Source: an uncultured Eubacteriales bacterium (GTDB taxonomy: Bacteria; Bacillota; Clostridia; Oscillospirales; Oscillospiraceae). Taken from it: DNA of 64,000 nucleotides. Location of the stretch: assembly GCA_900543625.1 (NCBI GenBank), contig UQSF01000005.1:49435-113434 (forward strand). Direction: 5' to 3'. Shown in pieces: positions 53,911 through 62,220 of the stretch. The notes beneath the pieces are model-generated. The model did not search any database and was not told where the DNA came from. It worked only from the letters and a program-made list of their open reading frames with translations. Each line of letters begins with the position of its first letter. Within the stretch, counting starts at the first letter, position 1. The position numbers and the translations under genes were made by a program.

Positions 53911-53945
53911 ATCCGGCGCCGCTGTTCGCGGCGCCGGATTTTTTC
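53911..53945 (+). terminator. terminator of the BceABRS-like operon
   Basis: 12-bp stem (ATCCGGCGCCGC and complement), 5-base loop, then six T. Confidence 0.9.
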
Positions 53946-53953
53946 TGCCATGC

Positions 53954-54047
53954 CTTGCACCCTCGGGCTCCCCCGCTGCTCAGTCGCCGCGCACTGCAGC
54001 CATACACCCAACTGCGCAAGATGCCCCGGCAGCCGAGGCTGCCGGGG
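53954..54047. repeat. intergenic hairpin repeat, copy 1
   Basis: A 94-base unit that recurs 140 bases away with high identity. Shared blocks: CCCCCGCTGCTCAG, CACTGCAGCC, GCAAGATGCCCCGGCAGCCG, ending in a hairpin CCCCGGCAGC-CGAG-GCTGCCGGGG (54024-54047). No open frame is conserved between copies. Confidence 0.8.
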
Positions 54048-54093
54048 AAAGCCCGATCAATCGAGCTTTCCTGTGATCTCATTCGAGGCGGGT

Positions 54094-54186
54094 CTTGCCC
54101 CCTCGAGCTCCCCCGCTGCTCAGCCGCGGCACACTGCAGCCGCACACCTGCTACGCAAGATGCCCCGGCAGCCGAGGCTGCCGGGG
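54094..54186. repeat. intergenic hairpin repeat, copy 2
   Basis: 93-base second copy of the unit at 53954, in the same orientation, with the identical hairpin at 54163-54186. It lies just downstream of the oleate hydratase stop, so the hairpin may also serve to end that transcript. Confidence 0.8.
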
Positions 54187-54219
54187 CAAAGGGGGATGCG
54201 ACATCTAACGGGTGGTACG

Positions 54220-55995
54220 TCAGACGATGTTATACTTCTTGAGCAGATCCACCACGACGTTGTTGACCAGCGGCTCCTTGACGAGGTCAAGCAGCGGCAG
54301 CACCGACGGGAGCAGGAACTCCAGCGGCTTCTTGCCGTCGAGCAGCTTGCTGGTGGCGTAGAGCAGGTCGCGGATATCATACACGCTGCCCCAGACCTCG
54401 GGCACGCCGCGGTCGACGTTGCAGAGCGTATAGACCGCTTCCATCGCGGTGCGGATGGAGTACTCGGTGGTGAACACGGTGTCGCGCGGGGTATCGGCGA
54501 ACTGGCCGACGAACGCGAGGTTGACCGAACCGTCGGGCACGACCTTCGGGCGGTCGCCTTCGGCTCTGGGCTCAAAGAACGTGGTGACGTAAGGCATCAT
54601 GCACGGCGTGGTGTTGCATTCGTTCGTGGCCAGATCCATGATCTGATCCTCGGGGATGCCGATGTGGTACAGCCACTCTGCCGCCAGCTCGATGCCGGTG
54701 CAGTCGCACATGTTCTTCTTGATGAAGTCGCCCTTGTCGTCCCAGCAGTTGAGGCCGTAGACCCAGATCAGGCAGTGATCCTTCGGCTGCTCCTGGAACT
54801 GACCCTGACGGTTGATGGTCCAGCTGATGAGCCAGCTCGAATCGCGGCAGGTGACGATGCCGCCGGTGACGACCTTGCCGGAGAGCGGGTCGCGCTTGCA
54901 GATCTTCTGGATCGCATCGAGGATCTGCTTGTTGGCCGTGTCGACCGTCCAGGACTCCCAGCTGGTCTCCTTGATGTCCTTGAAGAACTTCTCGGGATGA
55001 CCGAACGCCGGATCCTGCGCGGCGAGCTTCTTCCACATCTCGACGGACGGGCCTTCGCCGTTCTTGACCTTCACGACCGGCGCGTGGGTGTTGTCACCGT
55101 AAGCGGACGCGTCGCCCTGGCAGCCGTTGGTGCAGATGACGAGATCGTTCTCGGTCAGCTCGATGACCTTTTCCACGCCGCCCTGCGTGTACTCGATCTT
55201 CTTGGCGACCTTCTTGTCCTCGGTGCAGTCGCAGACGATGTTCGTGACCGTGGTGTCGAAGAGCACCTTTCCGCCGTGGTCGGTGATGTATTTGCACATC
55301 GGGAGGATCATCGACTCATACTGGTTGTAGCGGGTGAAGCGCAGCGCGCTCAGGTCGGGCAGACCGTCAATATGGTGGATGTAGCGCTGCAGGTAAAGCT
55401 TCATCTCAAGGGCGCTGTGCCACTTCTCGAACGCGAACATGGTCTGCCAGTAGGTCCAGAAGTTCGTGGCGTAGAACTCATCGTCAAACACGTCATCGAT
55501 CTTCTTGTCCTCGAGGGACTTGTTGGTCGCCATGAACAGCTTGAGCAGCTGCGTGGCGGCGCCCGGTGTCAGGCCGTACTTGCGGTCGGTATGGGCGTCC
55601 TGGCCCTGCTTCTCGGTGACGCGGCACAGGGAGAAGTTCGGGTCTTCCTTGTTGAGGTAGTAGTACTCGGAGAAGATCGTCTCGCCCGGGTTCACGATCG
55701 ACGGGATGGACTTGAACAGATCCCACATGCACTCGAAGTGATTGTCCATCTCACGGCCGCCGCGCATGATGAAGCCCTTGGTCGCATCGTAGATGCCGTC
55801 GCAGGAGCCGCCGGCTACGGGCAGGTGCTCAAAGAGCGTGATGTGCTCGCCGGGCATCTGTGCATCGCGGATCAAAAAGCAGGCCGCTGCCAGACCGGCC
55901 AGACCGGTGCCGACGACGTAAGCCGACTTGCCCTCGATGCCTTCGGGTTTTTTCGGCGTTGCAAACGCCTCATAGTTACCGCTGCTGTAATACAT
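54220..55995 (-). CDS. ohyA: oleate hydratase (MCRA family)
   Basis: 591 residues, full length. FAD-dependent enzyme that adds water to the cis double bond of oleate and similar fatty acids, giving 10-hydroxystearate; a detoxification of host unsaturated fatty acids. Nucleotide-binding motif GTGLAG at 29-34, MRGGREMDNHFECMWDL, NKEDPNFSLCRVTEKQGQD, and C-terminal FVGQFADTPRDTVFTTEYSIR, all typical of myosin-cross-reactive antigen proteins. Transcribed alone; upstream region holds an 18-bp site also found upstream of the neighbouring Crp/Fnr gene, so it is likely controlled by that regulator. Confidence 0.96.
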   Translation of the reverse strand: MYYSSGNYEAFATPKKPEGIEGKSAYVVGTGLAGLAAACFLIRDAQMPGEHITLFEHLPVAGGSCDGIYDATKGFIMRGGREMDNHFECMWDLFKSIPSIVNPGETIFSEYYYLNKEDPNFSLCRVTEKQGQDAHTDRKYGLTPGAATQLLKLFMATNKSLEDKKIDDVFDDEFYATNFWTYWQTMFAFEKWHSALEMKLYLQRYIHHIDGLPDLSALRFTRYNQYESMILPMCKYITDHGGKVLFDTTVTNIVCDCTEDKKVAKKIEYTQGGVEKVIELTENDLVICTNGCQGDASAYGDNTHAPVVKVKNGEGPSVEMWKKLAAQDPAFGHPEKFFKDIKETSWESWTVDTANKQILDAIQKICKRDPLSGKVVTGGIVTCRDSSWLISWTINRQGQFQEQPKDHCLIWVYGLNCWDDKGDFIKKNMCDCTGIELAAEWLYHIGIPEDQIMDLATNECNTTPCMMPYVTTFFEPRAEGDRPKVVPDGSVNLAFVGQFADTPRDTVFTTEYSIRTAMEAVYTLCNVDRGVPEVWGSVYDIRDLLYATSKLLDGKKPLEFLLPSVLPLLDLVKEPLVNNVVVDLLKKYNIV

Positions 55996-56062
55996 TCTGT
56001 GTACCTCCCATTCATGATGTGTTTTCCGTATTTTTTGTGCAGTCCGTCTGCACGACTTCTTC

Positions 56063-56080
56063 TGTTACTGTCACTAACAC
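56063..56080. promoter_or_regulatory. candidate Crp/Fnr operator upstream of ohyA
   Basis: TGTTACTGTCACTAACAC; the core TGTTA-N7-TAACA is a dyad of Crp/Fnr size. The same 18 bases occur at 57078-57095 upstream of the Crp/Fnr gene. About 70 bases upstream of the ohyA start. Confidence 0.7.
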
Positions 56081-56150
56081 TTGCTTTGAAAAAAAAGAAG
56101 CTTTTCGTTTGACAATTATCAATATAGCGCATTTTGCCGTCTTTACTGCA

Positions 56151-56169
56151 CCATTTGTTACACAAATGG
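56151..56169. promoter_or_regulatory. palindrome in ohyA upstream region
   Basis: CCATTTGT-TAC-ACAAATGG, a perfect 8-3-8 inverted repeat about 155 bases before ohyA; candidate site for the nearby TetR-family regulator or another factor. Confidence 0.45.
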
Positions 56170-56290
56170 CCGTAATTAAACATGACCGTGCGGTTTTGTT
56201 GAATGCCACAAGTTTGACGACATTTCATTGTGCACTTTGACTGTTTTTCACCGCGTGTCCGATTCAAATGTGTCGTTTAGCACAAAAAAG

Positions 56291-56328
56291 AGGCTGCTTG
56301 GAAGCGAAATCACGCTTCCAAGCAGCCT
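56291..56328 (-). terminator. terminator of the Crp/Fnr gene
   Basis: 16-bp perfect stem with a 6-base loop, followed on the minus strand by six T. Confidence 0.9.
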
Positions 56329-56358
56329 TGCCATCTATGAGATCGGAGAAAAAACTGC

Positions 56359-57057
56359 CTATAAATTGGCCATACTCTCGAGTGCGGAGCGGTCGAGCAC
56401 GTAAATCTTCCCGCGGCCGGTCTGCAGAAGACCCATCTGGCGCATGCCCTCAAGCTCTCTGCTGATGACCTCTCTGGTCGTGCCGAGGTGGTGCGAGATC
56501 TCCTCGTGCGTGATACGCGCGAAGCCATCCTCGGGGTGTGCATCGGCTTTTTCAAGCACGACGCGCGCGATGCAGCTACGCAGCGGGTGGAAGAAATAAT
56601 ACTCAATGTTATTGAGCACCTTCTGTACATTGCGCGCCGCAGTGCTGCGCAGAAACTGCTCCACGGCCGGGGCCTCGGCACAAAGCGGACGCAGCGCAAC
56701 GATGTTGATATAGGCAAACACGGCATCACTGCTCGCCTGCAGGATGGGCATTGTGTCGCCCGGCTCTGCGCTGTCGAGCGTGTTGAGCACGCAGCAGCCG
56801 CCGCTGACGACCGACAGCAGCGTGATCTCGCGGCCGGTATCCGTCGCGATAAACACACGCAGTCCGCCGGAGAGCACGAGGAAAAGTCCGTTTCGCTCCG
56901 GCATGGAAAACACCACATTGTCCCCCGCGCGGTATGAGCGGACGATGGTGTTCAGGCGCAGCATCTGCTGCTGGGAGCTTGTGAGCGCATCCCAAAACGG
57001 CAGACACGGCGTGAAATCGTAGGAACGCTTGGTTCTGTTCTTCTCCGTACTACTCAC
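56359..57057 (-). CDS. Crp/Fnr family transcriptional regulator
   Basis: 232 residues. N-terminal cyclic-nucleotide-type beta barrel (VRSYRAGDNVVFSMPERNGLFLVLSGGLRVFIATDTGREITLLSV), dimer helix, and C-terminal Crp winged helix (ARITHEEISHHLGTTREVISRELEGMRQMGLL). No N-terminal Fe-S cysteines, so not a classical Fnr; the ligand is unknown. The start is GTG 57057, overlapping an eight-codon frame (MDKYRGGE) that ends at it, so translation may be coupled. The 18-bp dyad at 57078-57095 suggests autoregulation. Confidence 0.9.
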   Translation of the reverse strand: MSSTEKNRTKRSYDFTPCLPFWDALTSSQQQMLRLNTIVRSYRAGDNVVFSMPERNGLFLVLSGGLRVFIATDTGREITLLSVVSGGCCVLNTLDSAEPGDTMPILQASSDAVFAYINIVALRPLCAEAPAVEQFLRSTAARNVQKVLNNIEYYFFHPLRSCIARVVLEKADAHPEDGFARITHEEISHHLGTTREVISRELEGMRQMGLLQTGRGKIYVLDRSALESMANL

Positions 57058-57077
57058 CTCCGCGGTATTTGTCCATA

Positions 57078-57095
57078 TGTTACTGTCACTAACAC
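57078..57095. promoter_or_regulatory. candidate Crp/Fnr operator upstream of its own gene
   Basis: TGTTACTGTCACTAACAC, base-for-base the same as the site upstream of ohyA, 21 bases before the GTG start. Confidence 0.7.
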
Positions 57096-57165
57096 ATCTG
57101 TGTAAAAAAAAGAAAACCAGATGATATTATTTTATCAAACCGGCGTGTCCGCTCTGTATCTTTTG

Positions 57166-57834
57166 TTACACATCTTGCGTTTTTTCAGTTTTGTTACACA
57201 ACGCGGGTGTGCTCGGCTCATTTTTGATGTAGTTGACGAGCAGCTCGCCGGTGAATTGCACGACCGCGACCGGAGAGACGCCGAAGGACAGGTTCTCATA
57301 GATCGTCGTGCCGGTATATGCGTTGAGCAGGCACTGGTACACGGCATAGATGTTCACATCCGGCCGGATCGACCCGTCGGCCACGCCCTCGCGCAGCGCC
57401 TTGAGCGCCGGGACAGGAATCTCGCGGTCGTAATACTTCCAGAAGACATTGTTGACGTCGTTGCCCGTCCCCTTCTCCGAGTAGACGGAGAACATCTCAC
57501 GCGTGTAGTCATACCACTCCGGCCGGCGGTCATAAGTGCGAAAATAGATATGCATGCAGACGACGAACTTTTCATACCCATTCTTGCAGGACGCGGCCTC
57601 GCGGGCATACTGCGCCATGAAATCCGAGAAAAACGTCGCCAATGCATCGCGCCACGCGGCAAAGACAAGCGCGTCTTTGTTGCGGAAATAGCGATACAGC
57701 GACGTCGGTGTCAGGCCGGCGACCTCGGCGATGCGGCTGATGGGCGTCGCGGCGATGCCGTCGGCAATGAACAGCGACTGCGCCACATGGATGACCCGCT
57801 GGATGTTCTGTTCGCGTTGCTCGCTGCGTTTCAT
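57166..57834 (-). CDS. TetR family transcriptional regulator
   Basis: 222 residues from ATG 57834 (GGGAGG 7 bases upstream). N-terminal TetR helix-turn-helix: VIHVAQSLFIADGIAATPISRIAEVAGLTPTSLYRYFRNKDALV. The ligand domain has a TetR_C-type pattern with many aromatic residues (YFRTYDRRPEWYDYTREMF). Same strand as the Crp/Fnr and ohyA genes; a fatty-acid-responsive role is possible but not shown. Confidence 0.9.
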   Translation of the reverse strand: MKRSEQREQNIQRVIHVAQSLFIADGIAATPISRIAEVAGLTPTSLYRYFRNKDALVFAAWRDALATFFSDFMAQYAREAASCKNGYEKFVVCMHIYFRTYDRRPEWYDYTREMFSVYSEKGTGNDVNNVFWKYYDREIPVPALKALREGVADGSIRPDVNIYAVYQCLLNAYTGTTIYENLSFGVSPVAVVQFTGELLVNYIKNEPSTPALCNKTEKTQDV

Positions 57835-57941
57835 GGCTGCACCTCCCGTGCAAAAAAGTTGCTTACAGTATGCCATGTTTCCCCGTCGTTTGCAACAGAA
57901 AATGATGCGTGCCCGCTGAAACCTGCCCCGGAAAGCGCAAA

Positions 57942-57971
57942 AAGAGCACTCTGCCGAGGCAGAGTGCTCTT
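57942..57971 (-). terminator. terminator of the cstA operon
   Basis: 14-bp complementary arms (AAGAGCACTCTGCC), followed on the minus strand by a short T-stretch; located 38 bases after cstA. Confidence 0.8.
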
Positions 57972-58008
57972 CGTTTGGGTTGTTCTGTTTTGGCTGGTTG
58001 GTGCCGAA

Positions 58009-59742
58009 TCAGGCAGCCTTCTTCGCCTTGGACTGCGCTGCGAGCGCCTTGCTGCCCTCGATGACGAGGTCGATGGCAAGGATGACAAGCAGGATGGCCA
58101 GGATCGCGCGGATGTAGCACCAGGCAAGGCCGGTGCCGCCGGCGATGATGGCAGTGATCTGGGACTTGATGGTGAACACCAGAGACGTCAGCGTCACGAG
58201 GATCATGAAGATCATCGGGAAGTAGAACATCTTGTTGTTTCTGCCCATCTTGCCGAGCCATGCGGCGACGGCCAGCAGGCCGAGACCGGCCAGGAGCTGG
58301 TTGGCAGCGCCGAACAGGGGCCAGATCTTTGCATAACCGGTCATGCCGAGGGCAATGCCGAGCACGACGGTGATCGCGGTGGAGACGTACGGATTGCAGA
58401 GAACCTTGCGCGCGCCGGTAACGGTCGCATCGCCGGCCTTCTCACCGGGCTTGAGCCAGAACTCCTGGAACATGTAGCGAGCCAGACGGGTCGCGGTGTC
58501 CAGAGAGGTCAGGCAGAACACGGACACGGCCAAGACCATCAGCGTGTAGGTGACGGACACAGCGCCGGAGCCGAAGATCTTGCCGAGCATCTGGGACAGG
58601 CCGGTCGCGAACACGACGGTCGGGGTGACGGTCGTACCAGCCTGGTAATCTTTCCAGATGTACGCAACAGCGCACAGGGAAACGATCGCGAGCACGCACT
58701 CAATGAGCATGCCGCCGTAGGCGATGGGCTGCGCGTCCTTCTCATTGTTGAGCTGCTTGGCCGTCGTGCCGGAACCAACGAGGGAGTGGAAGCCGGAGAT
58801 GGCGCCGCAGGCAATGGTAACGAACAGAGCCGGGAACATATAGCCAAGGGAGCTGCCCGTCGGGGCGATGGTGTCTTTGAAGCCGGTGAACGCAGGCATA
58901 TCCAGCGTCGGATGGCAGCCGATGACACCGATGATCGCGAGGATCATCATCGCGTACAGCAGGAACGAGCTGAGGTAGTCACGCGGCTGCAGCAGGATCC
59001 ACACAGGCGTGACGGAAGCGACCAGAATGTAGATGCCGCAGATGATCATCCAGGTCTGGTAGCTCAGGTAGATCGGATGCCACTTGATGCCAAGCCACAT
59101 CACCAAGGCAATGGCCACAACACCGATGACCGTGGACACGCCGATCGGCGCATTTCTGCGGTACACAAAGAAACCGAAGAAGATAGCCAGGACGATGAAC
59201 AGCAGCGAGATGATCGCCGTGGTCGCGTTGGCAGCAGACTTCGCCACATCGACAGCGCCGCTCTCCAGATAGGTGGCCTTGAACGTGTTGGCAACGATGG
59301 ACGCGAACGCGGCCACGACCAGGATCAGGGTCAGGTAAGAGAAGATGAGGAACAGGCGCTTGGCCTTCTTGCTGATGCTGGTCTCGACAACGGTGCCGAT
59401 GGACTGGCCGTTATTGCGGACAGAGGCAAACAGCGCGCCGTAGTCATGCACACCACCGAAGAAGATGCCGCCGATGAGCACCCACAGCAGCACCGGGACC
59501 CAGCCGAAAACAGCGGCCTGAATAGGACCGTTGATCGGGCCGGCACCCGCGATGGAGGAGAAGTGGTGTCCCATCAGGACAGGGGCTTTTGCGGGGCAGT
59601 AGTCCATACCGTCTTCCAGCTCGTGAGCCGGGGTGGAACGGGACGGGTCGATACCCCACTGTTTGGACAGCCATCCGCCGTAGAACACATAGCCCAGGGC
59701 GAGAATGACAATACCAATAATCAGAATTACAGCAGCATTCAT
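58009..59742 (-). CDS. cstA: CstA family peptide/pyruvate-type transporter
   Basis: 577 residues, about sixteen transmembrane helices. CstA signature: KAPVLMGHHFSSIAGAGPINGPIQAAVFGWVPVLLWVLIGGIFFGGVHDYGAL, FHSLVGSGTTAKQLNNEKDAQPIAYGGMLIE and SLDTATRLARYMFQEF. CstA proteins take up peptides during carbon starvation; relatives also carry pyruvate. The start overlaps the tail of the preceding gene's ribosome site region (GGGAG before ATG), four bases after its stop. Confidence 0.95.
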   Translation of the reverse strand: MNAAVILIIGIVILALGYVFYGGWLSKQWGIDPSRSTPAHELEDGMDYCPAKAPVLMGHHFSSIAGAGPINGPIQAAVFGWVPVLLWVLIGGIFFGGVHDYGALFASVRNNGQSIGTVVETSISKKAKRLFLIFSYLTLILVVAAFASIVANTFKATYLESGAVDVAKSAANATTAIISLLFIVLAIFFGFFVYRRNAPIGVSTVIGVVAIALVMWLGIKWHPIYLSYQTWMIICGIYILVASVTPVWILLQPRDYLSSFLLYAMMILAIIGVIGCHPTLDMPAFTGFKDTIAPTGSSLGYMFPALFVTIACGAISGFHSLVGSGTTAKQLNNEKDAQPIAYGGMLIECVLAIVSLCAVAYIWKDYQAGTTVTPTVVFATGLSQMLGKIFGSGAVSVTYTLMVLAVSVFCLTSLDTATRLARYMFQEFWLKPGEKAGDATVTGARKVLCNPYVSTAITVVLGIALGMTGYAKIWPLFGAANQLLAGLGLLAVAAWLGKMGRNNKMFYFPMIFMILVTLTSLVFTIKSQITAIIAGGTGLAWCYIRAILAILLVILAIDLVIEGSKALAAQSKAKKAA

Positions 59743-59746
59743 TGAA

Positions 59747-60265
59747 TTAACTCCCTTCTTTCATATTCTTAAACAGTGTTGTCTTCAACAACTGTGCTGT
59801 ACTGCGTCCGCTGCCGTTGGCAGCCGTTTTGCCGGTGCTCAGCTCCGCAACGCCGGTGTGGTAATCCATCCAGCCGTGGAAGGCGAGCTTGAAGCTCTTA
59901 TAAATGCGTGTGCGGCGCAGGGCGCGCAGCGCATCCGGCTCACAGGTGTCACACAAAAAGATCGCCGTGATATAAGAGCACATATGGTTCGGACCCGGCT
60001 CGATCCGCTGCAGGCCGTCAACACGCGCCTGCTCACGGCACTGCTCGAAGATCTCCTTCGTGAGCACGGGCACCGAGAAAATGTAGACATATTCGTTGTT
60101 GTCGGCCTCCCAGAGCTTGGCGGCCTTGACCAGAACATATTTCTCAGAATGGATGTGCAGCCCGGCCTCCGCGACCAGATGGCCCTTCGGCTCTTCGTGG
60201 CGCACAACATCAAAATATCCCGAATAACTGTGGCACAGTTTGTCGAGCGCTTCTTCGCGGGTCAT
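59747..60265 (-). CDS. CstA-associated soluble protein, unknown
   Basis: 172 residues, no membrane helix. Features: YSGYFDVVRHEEPKGHLVAEAGLHIHSEKYVLVKAAKLWEAD, FLCDTCEPDALRALRRTRIYKSFKLAFHGWMDYHTGVAELSTGK. GGGGAGG precedes ATG by 6-7 bases. It is co-transcribed with cstA (four-base gap), so it probably assists or regulates the transporter. I know no function for it. Confidence 0.75.
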   Translation of the reverse strand: MTREEALDKLCHSYSGYFDVVRHEEPKGHLVAEAGLHIHSEKYVLVKAAKLWEADNNEYVYIFSVPVLTKEIFEQCREQARVDGLQRIEPGPNHMCSYITAIFLCDTCEPDALRALRRTRIYKSFKLAFHGWMDYHTGVAELSTGKTAANGSGRSTAQLLKTTLFKNMKEGS

Positions 60266-60351
60266 TCGCTGTCCTCCCCGTTCGATGCAGAATTTTCATA
60301 GTATGCTTTCATGCAGGTCATGAACAAACTAAGAACAAAGTGTAAACACAT
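60262..60351 (-). CDS. possible leader peptide of the cstA operon
   Basis: A short frame (up to 29 residues from ATG 60351, or 16 from ATG 60312: MKAYYENSASNGEDSE) whose stop overlaps the next start as ATGA. It begins only a few bases after the predicted transcription start and has no ribosome site. The precise overlap is the only argument for it. Confidence 0.3.
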   Translation of the reverse strand: MCLHFVLSLFMTCMKAYYENSASNGEDSE

Positions 60352-60361
60352 TGCTAAGATT

Positions 60362-60390
60362 ATGATAGCGCGCACACCAGAATCTTTCAA
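60362..60390 (-). promoter_or_regulatory. promoter of the cstA operon
   Basis: TTGAAA (60390-60385) and TATCAT (60367-60362), 17-base spacing. A 6-4-6 inverted repeat (AACACC-GAAA-GGTGTT, 60452-60467) lies upstream and could bind a regulator. Confidence 0.7.
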
Positions 60391-60456
60391 GTGAAAAGAA
60401 TGACAAATATCCGGTTTCTTTTTTGTCGACTTTTCATAAGCATTGCACAAAAACAC

Positions 60457-60659
60457 CGAAAGGTGTTATGTTATGTAAACCGTTTTCGTTCAAATCATAC
60501 AAGTCTGGTGGGGAACGCAATCTCATGATTTTTCAGCAAAAACATTTGTGAGTCATGAAATTGACGAACTTTTCTTCTGTTTTGCTCATCATTATGTAAA
60601 CCATGCACAAAACGTAAATTTCTGCCGTGTTAAGAGGCAGGAATTTCGTCGAAAAATGA
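60457..60659. other. AT-rich intergenic region, no gene
   Basis: No coding frame. It contains an imperfect hairpin (AAATTTCTGCC with GGCAGGAATTT, about 60615-60645) just upstream of the plus-strand promoter, and otherwise no clear feature. Confidence 0.6.
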
Positions 60660-60688
60660 TTGACAGACGGAATGATTCCTGATAAAAT
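60660..60688 (+). promoter_or_regulatory. strong promoter upstream of potABC / candidate ncRNA
   Basis: TTGACA (60660-60665) and TAAAAT (60683-60688), 17-base spacing: a near-consensus promoter. Confidence 0.85.
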
Positions 60689-60694
60689 TAAGCG

Positions 60695-61078
60695 TCTCAA
60701 TTGGAATGATCTTCAGAGTCTTTCCGAAGCAAGATGCGACCGCCGCCGTGCCCCGCACGCCGGCCAAGGCCATACGGACAGCCGGGTCGAATGCCGCAAA
60801 CCGCACGCATGTGCGGTGGCAACTTCTGTTGCCTTATTGATTGAGTTAAAAGCTCAAGTTTTATAAGTTGGTCACTTAAAACCAGGCTGCTTTCAGCATC
60901 CAAACTTGTGAAATGGTCAATAAGAGTAGTAAAAGTAATCTTTGCTATATAGACTCTCAAGACACGACATTCTGTTGGGAACGGTGTGCACGGGCCGGAC
61001 GCGGCTGCGTGCCGACGTGCGCCAATCGGATTTGTCTCGCTCACAAGCGCCGCTGCTGACTTTGCAGCGGCGTTTTTT
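60695..61078 (+). ncRNA. candidate structured RNA or long attenuator leader
   Basis: About 380 bases from a strong promoter to a clear intrinsic terminator (9-bp stem CGCCGCTGC, loop of seven, six T at 61073-61078), without a convincing open frame. Several adjacent hairpins are visible: ACCGCAC-GCAT-GTGCGGT, GGCAAC-TTCT-GTTGCC and TTGAG-N7-CTCAA between about 60800 and 60860. It does not show the conserved cores I know for RNase P, tmRNA, 6S or T-box RNAs. potA begins 23 bases after the T-run, so it may be a metabolite-controlled leader or an independent small RNA. Confidence 0.5.
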
Positions 61079-61101
61079 GTGCCTGAAGGGGGACATCAAC
61101 C

Positions 61102-62220
61102 ATGAAAAAAGTCATTGAGCTCCGGGGCGTCACCAAACAATTTGACGGCGAAACCGTTCTCGACAGCATCGACCTCGACATCTACGACAACGAATTCCTC
61201 ACGCTGCTCGGCCCCTCCGGCTGCGGCAAGACCACGACCCTGCGCATGATCGGCGGCTTTGAAACGCCCGATCAGGGCGACATTCTCTTCCTCGGAGAGC
61301 GCATCAACGACATTCCGCCGCACAAGCGCAACATCAACACCGTCTTTCAGCGCTATGCCCTCTTCCCCCACCTGAACGTGTTTGAAAACGTCGCTTTCCC
61401 GCTGCGCGAGCAGAAGCTACCGCGCGACGAGATCGAGCAGAAGGTCAACGAGATGCTTGCGCTCGTCAAGCTCACGGGCTTTGAGCGGCGCAACGTCACG
61501 CGTCTGTCCGGCGGCCAGCAGCAGCGCGTCGCCATCGCGCGTGCACTCGTGAGCCGTCCGCGTGTGCTGCTGCTCGACGAGCCGCTCGCCGCGCTCGACC
61601 TGAAGCTGCGCAAGGACATGCAGCAGGAGCTCAAGAACATCCAGAAGGCCACCGGCATCACGTTCGTGTTCGTCACGCACGATCAGGAGGAGGCGCTGAG
61701 CATGTCCGACACCATCGTCGTCATGTCGGAAGGGCGCATCCAGCAGATCGGCACGCCGATCGATATATATAATGAGCCGGAAAACGCTTTCGTGGCCGAC
61801 TTCATCGGTGAGAGCAACATCGTCGACGGCATCATGCGCAAGGATTTCAGCGTCACGTTCTCGGGCCACACGTTCACGTGCGTGGACAAGGGCTTTGCCA
61901 AAAACGAGAATGTCGATGTCGTCATCCGTCCGGAGGATGTGGACATCGTGCCCATCGAGCAGGGCATGCTGCGCGGCACAGTCACGTCCATCACGTTCAT
62001 GGGCGTGCACTATGAGATCATCATCGACATCAACGGCTTCAAGTGGATGATCCAGACGACGGACTATGTTGACGAGGGCGCGGAGGTCGGCCTTTATATT
62101 GAGCCCGACGCCATCCACATCATGAAAAAGTCCGAGTATTCGGGCATGTACGGCGACTACTCCTCGTTCAGCAACGAGCTGGACGAGCTCTCGGACGCAG
62201 AAAGTGAGCCGGACGAATGA
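61102..62220 (+). CDS. potA: spermidine/putrescine ABC transporter ATP-binding protein
   Basis: 372 residues. Walker A GPSGCGKTT at 37-45, Q-loop FQRYALFPH, signature LSGGQ at 135-139, Walker B LLLDEP, switch VTHDQEEAL, then the C-terminal TOBE domain (about 235-350). Length and the FQRYALFPHLNVFENVAFPLR block fit PotA, which energises polyamine uptake. AAGGGGGA precedes ATG. It overlaps potB by four bases. A short acidic tail follows the TOBE domain. Confidence 0.95.
   Translation: MKKVIELRGVTKQFDGETVLDSIDLDIYDNEFLTLLGPSGCGKTTTLRMIGGFETPDQGDILFLGERINDIPPHKRNINTVFQRYALFPHLNVFENVAFPLREQKLPRDEIEQKVNEMLALVKLTGFERRNVTRLSGGQQQRVAIARALVSRPRVLLLDEPLAALDLKLRKDMQQELKNIQKATGITFVFVTHDQEEALSMSDTIVVMSEGRIQQIGTPIDIYNEPENAFVADFIGESNIVDGIMRKDFSVTFSGHTFTCVDKGFAKNENVDVVIRPEDVDIVPIEQGMLRGTVTSITFMGVHYEIIIDINGFKWMIQTTDYVDEGAEVGLYIEPDAIHIMKKSEYSGMYGDYSSFSNELDELSDAESEPDE

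Noticed and set aside
53954..54186. CRISPR-like repeat array
   Set aside because: Only two long copies with a hairpin, no regular short repeats or unique spacers, and no cas genes in the window.
53905..56112. A 735-codon plus-strand frame across the repeats and oleate hydratase
   Set aside because: It is the complement of ohyA plus repeats; composition is Arg/Val/Asp-rich, with no domain and no ribosome site.
60660..60866. Small plus-strand frame within the candidate ncRNA
   Set aside because: Its start overlaps the promoter itself and the product is not protein-like.
60695..61078. RNase P RNA, tmRNA, 6S RNA or T-box leader
   Set aside because: None of the conserved cores I could check by eye (for example GAGGAAAGTCC or the T-box AGGGTGG block) is present.
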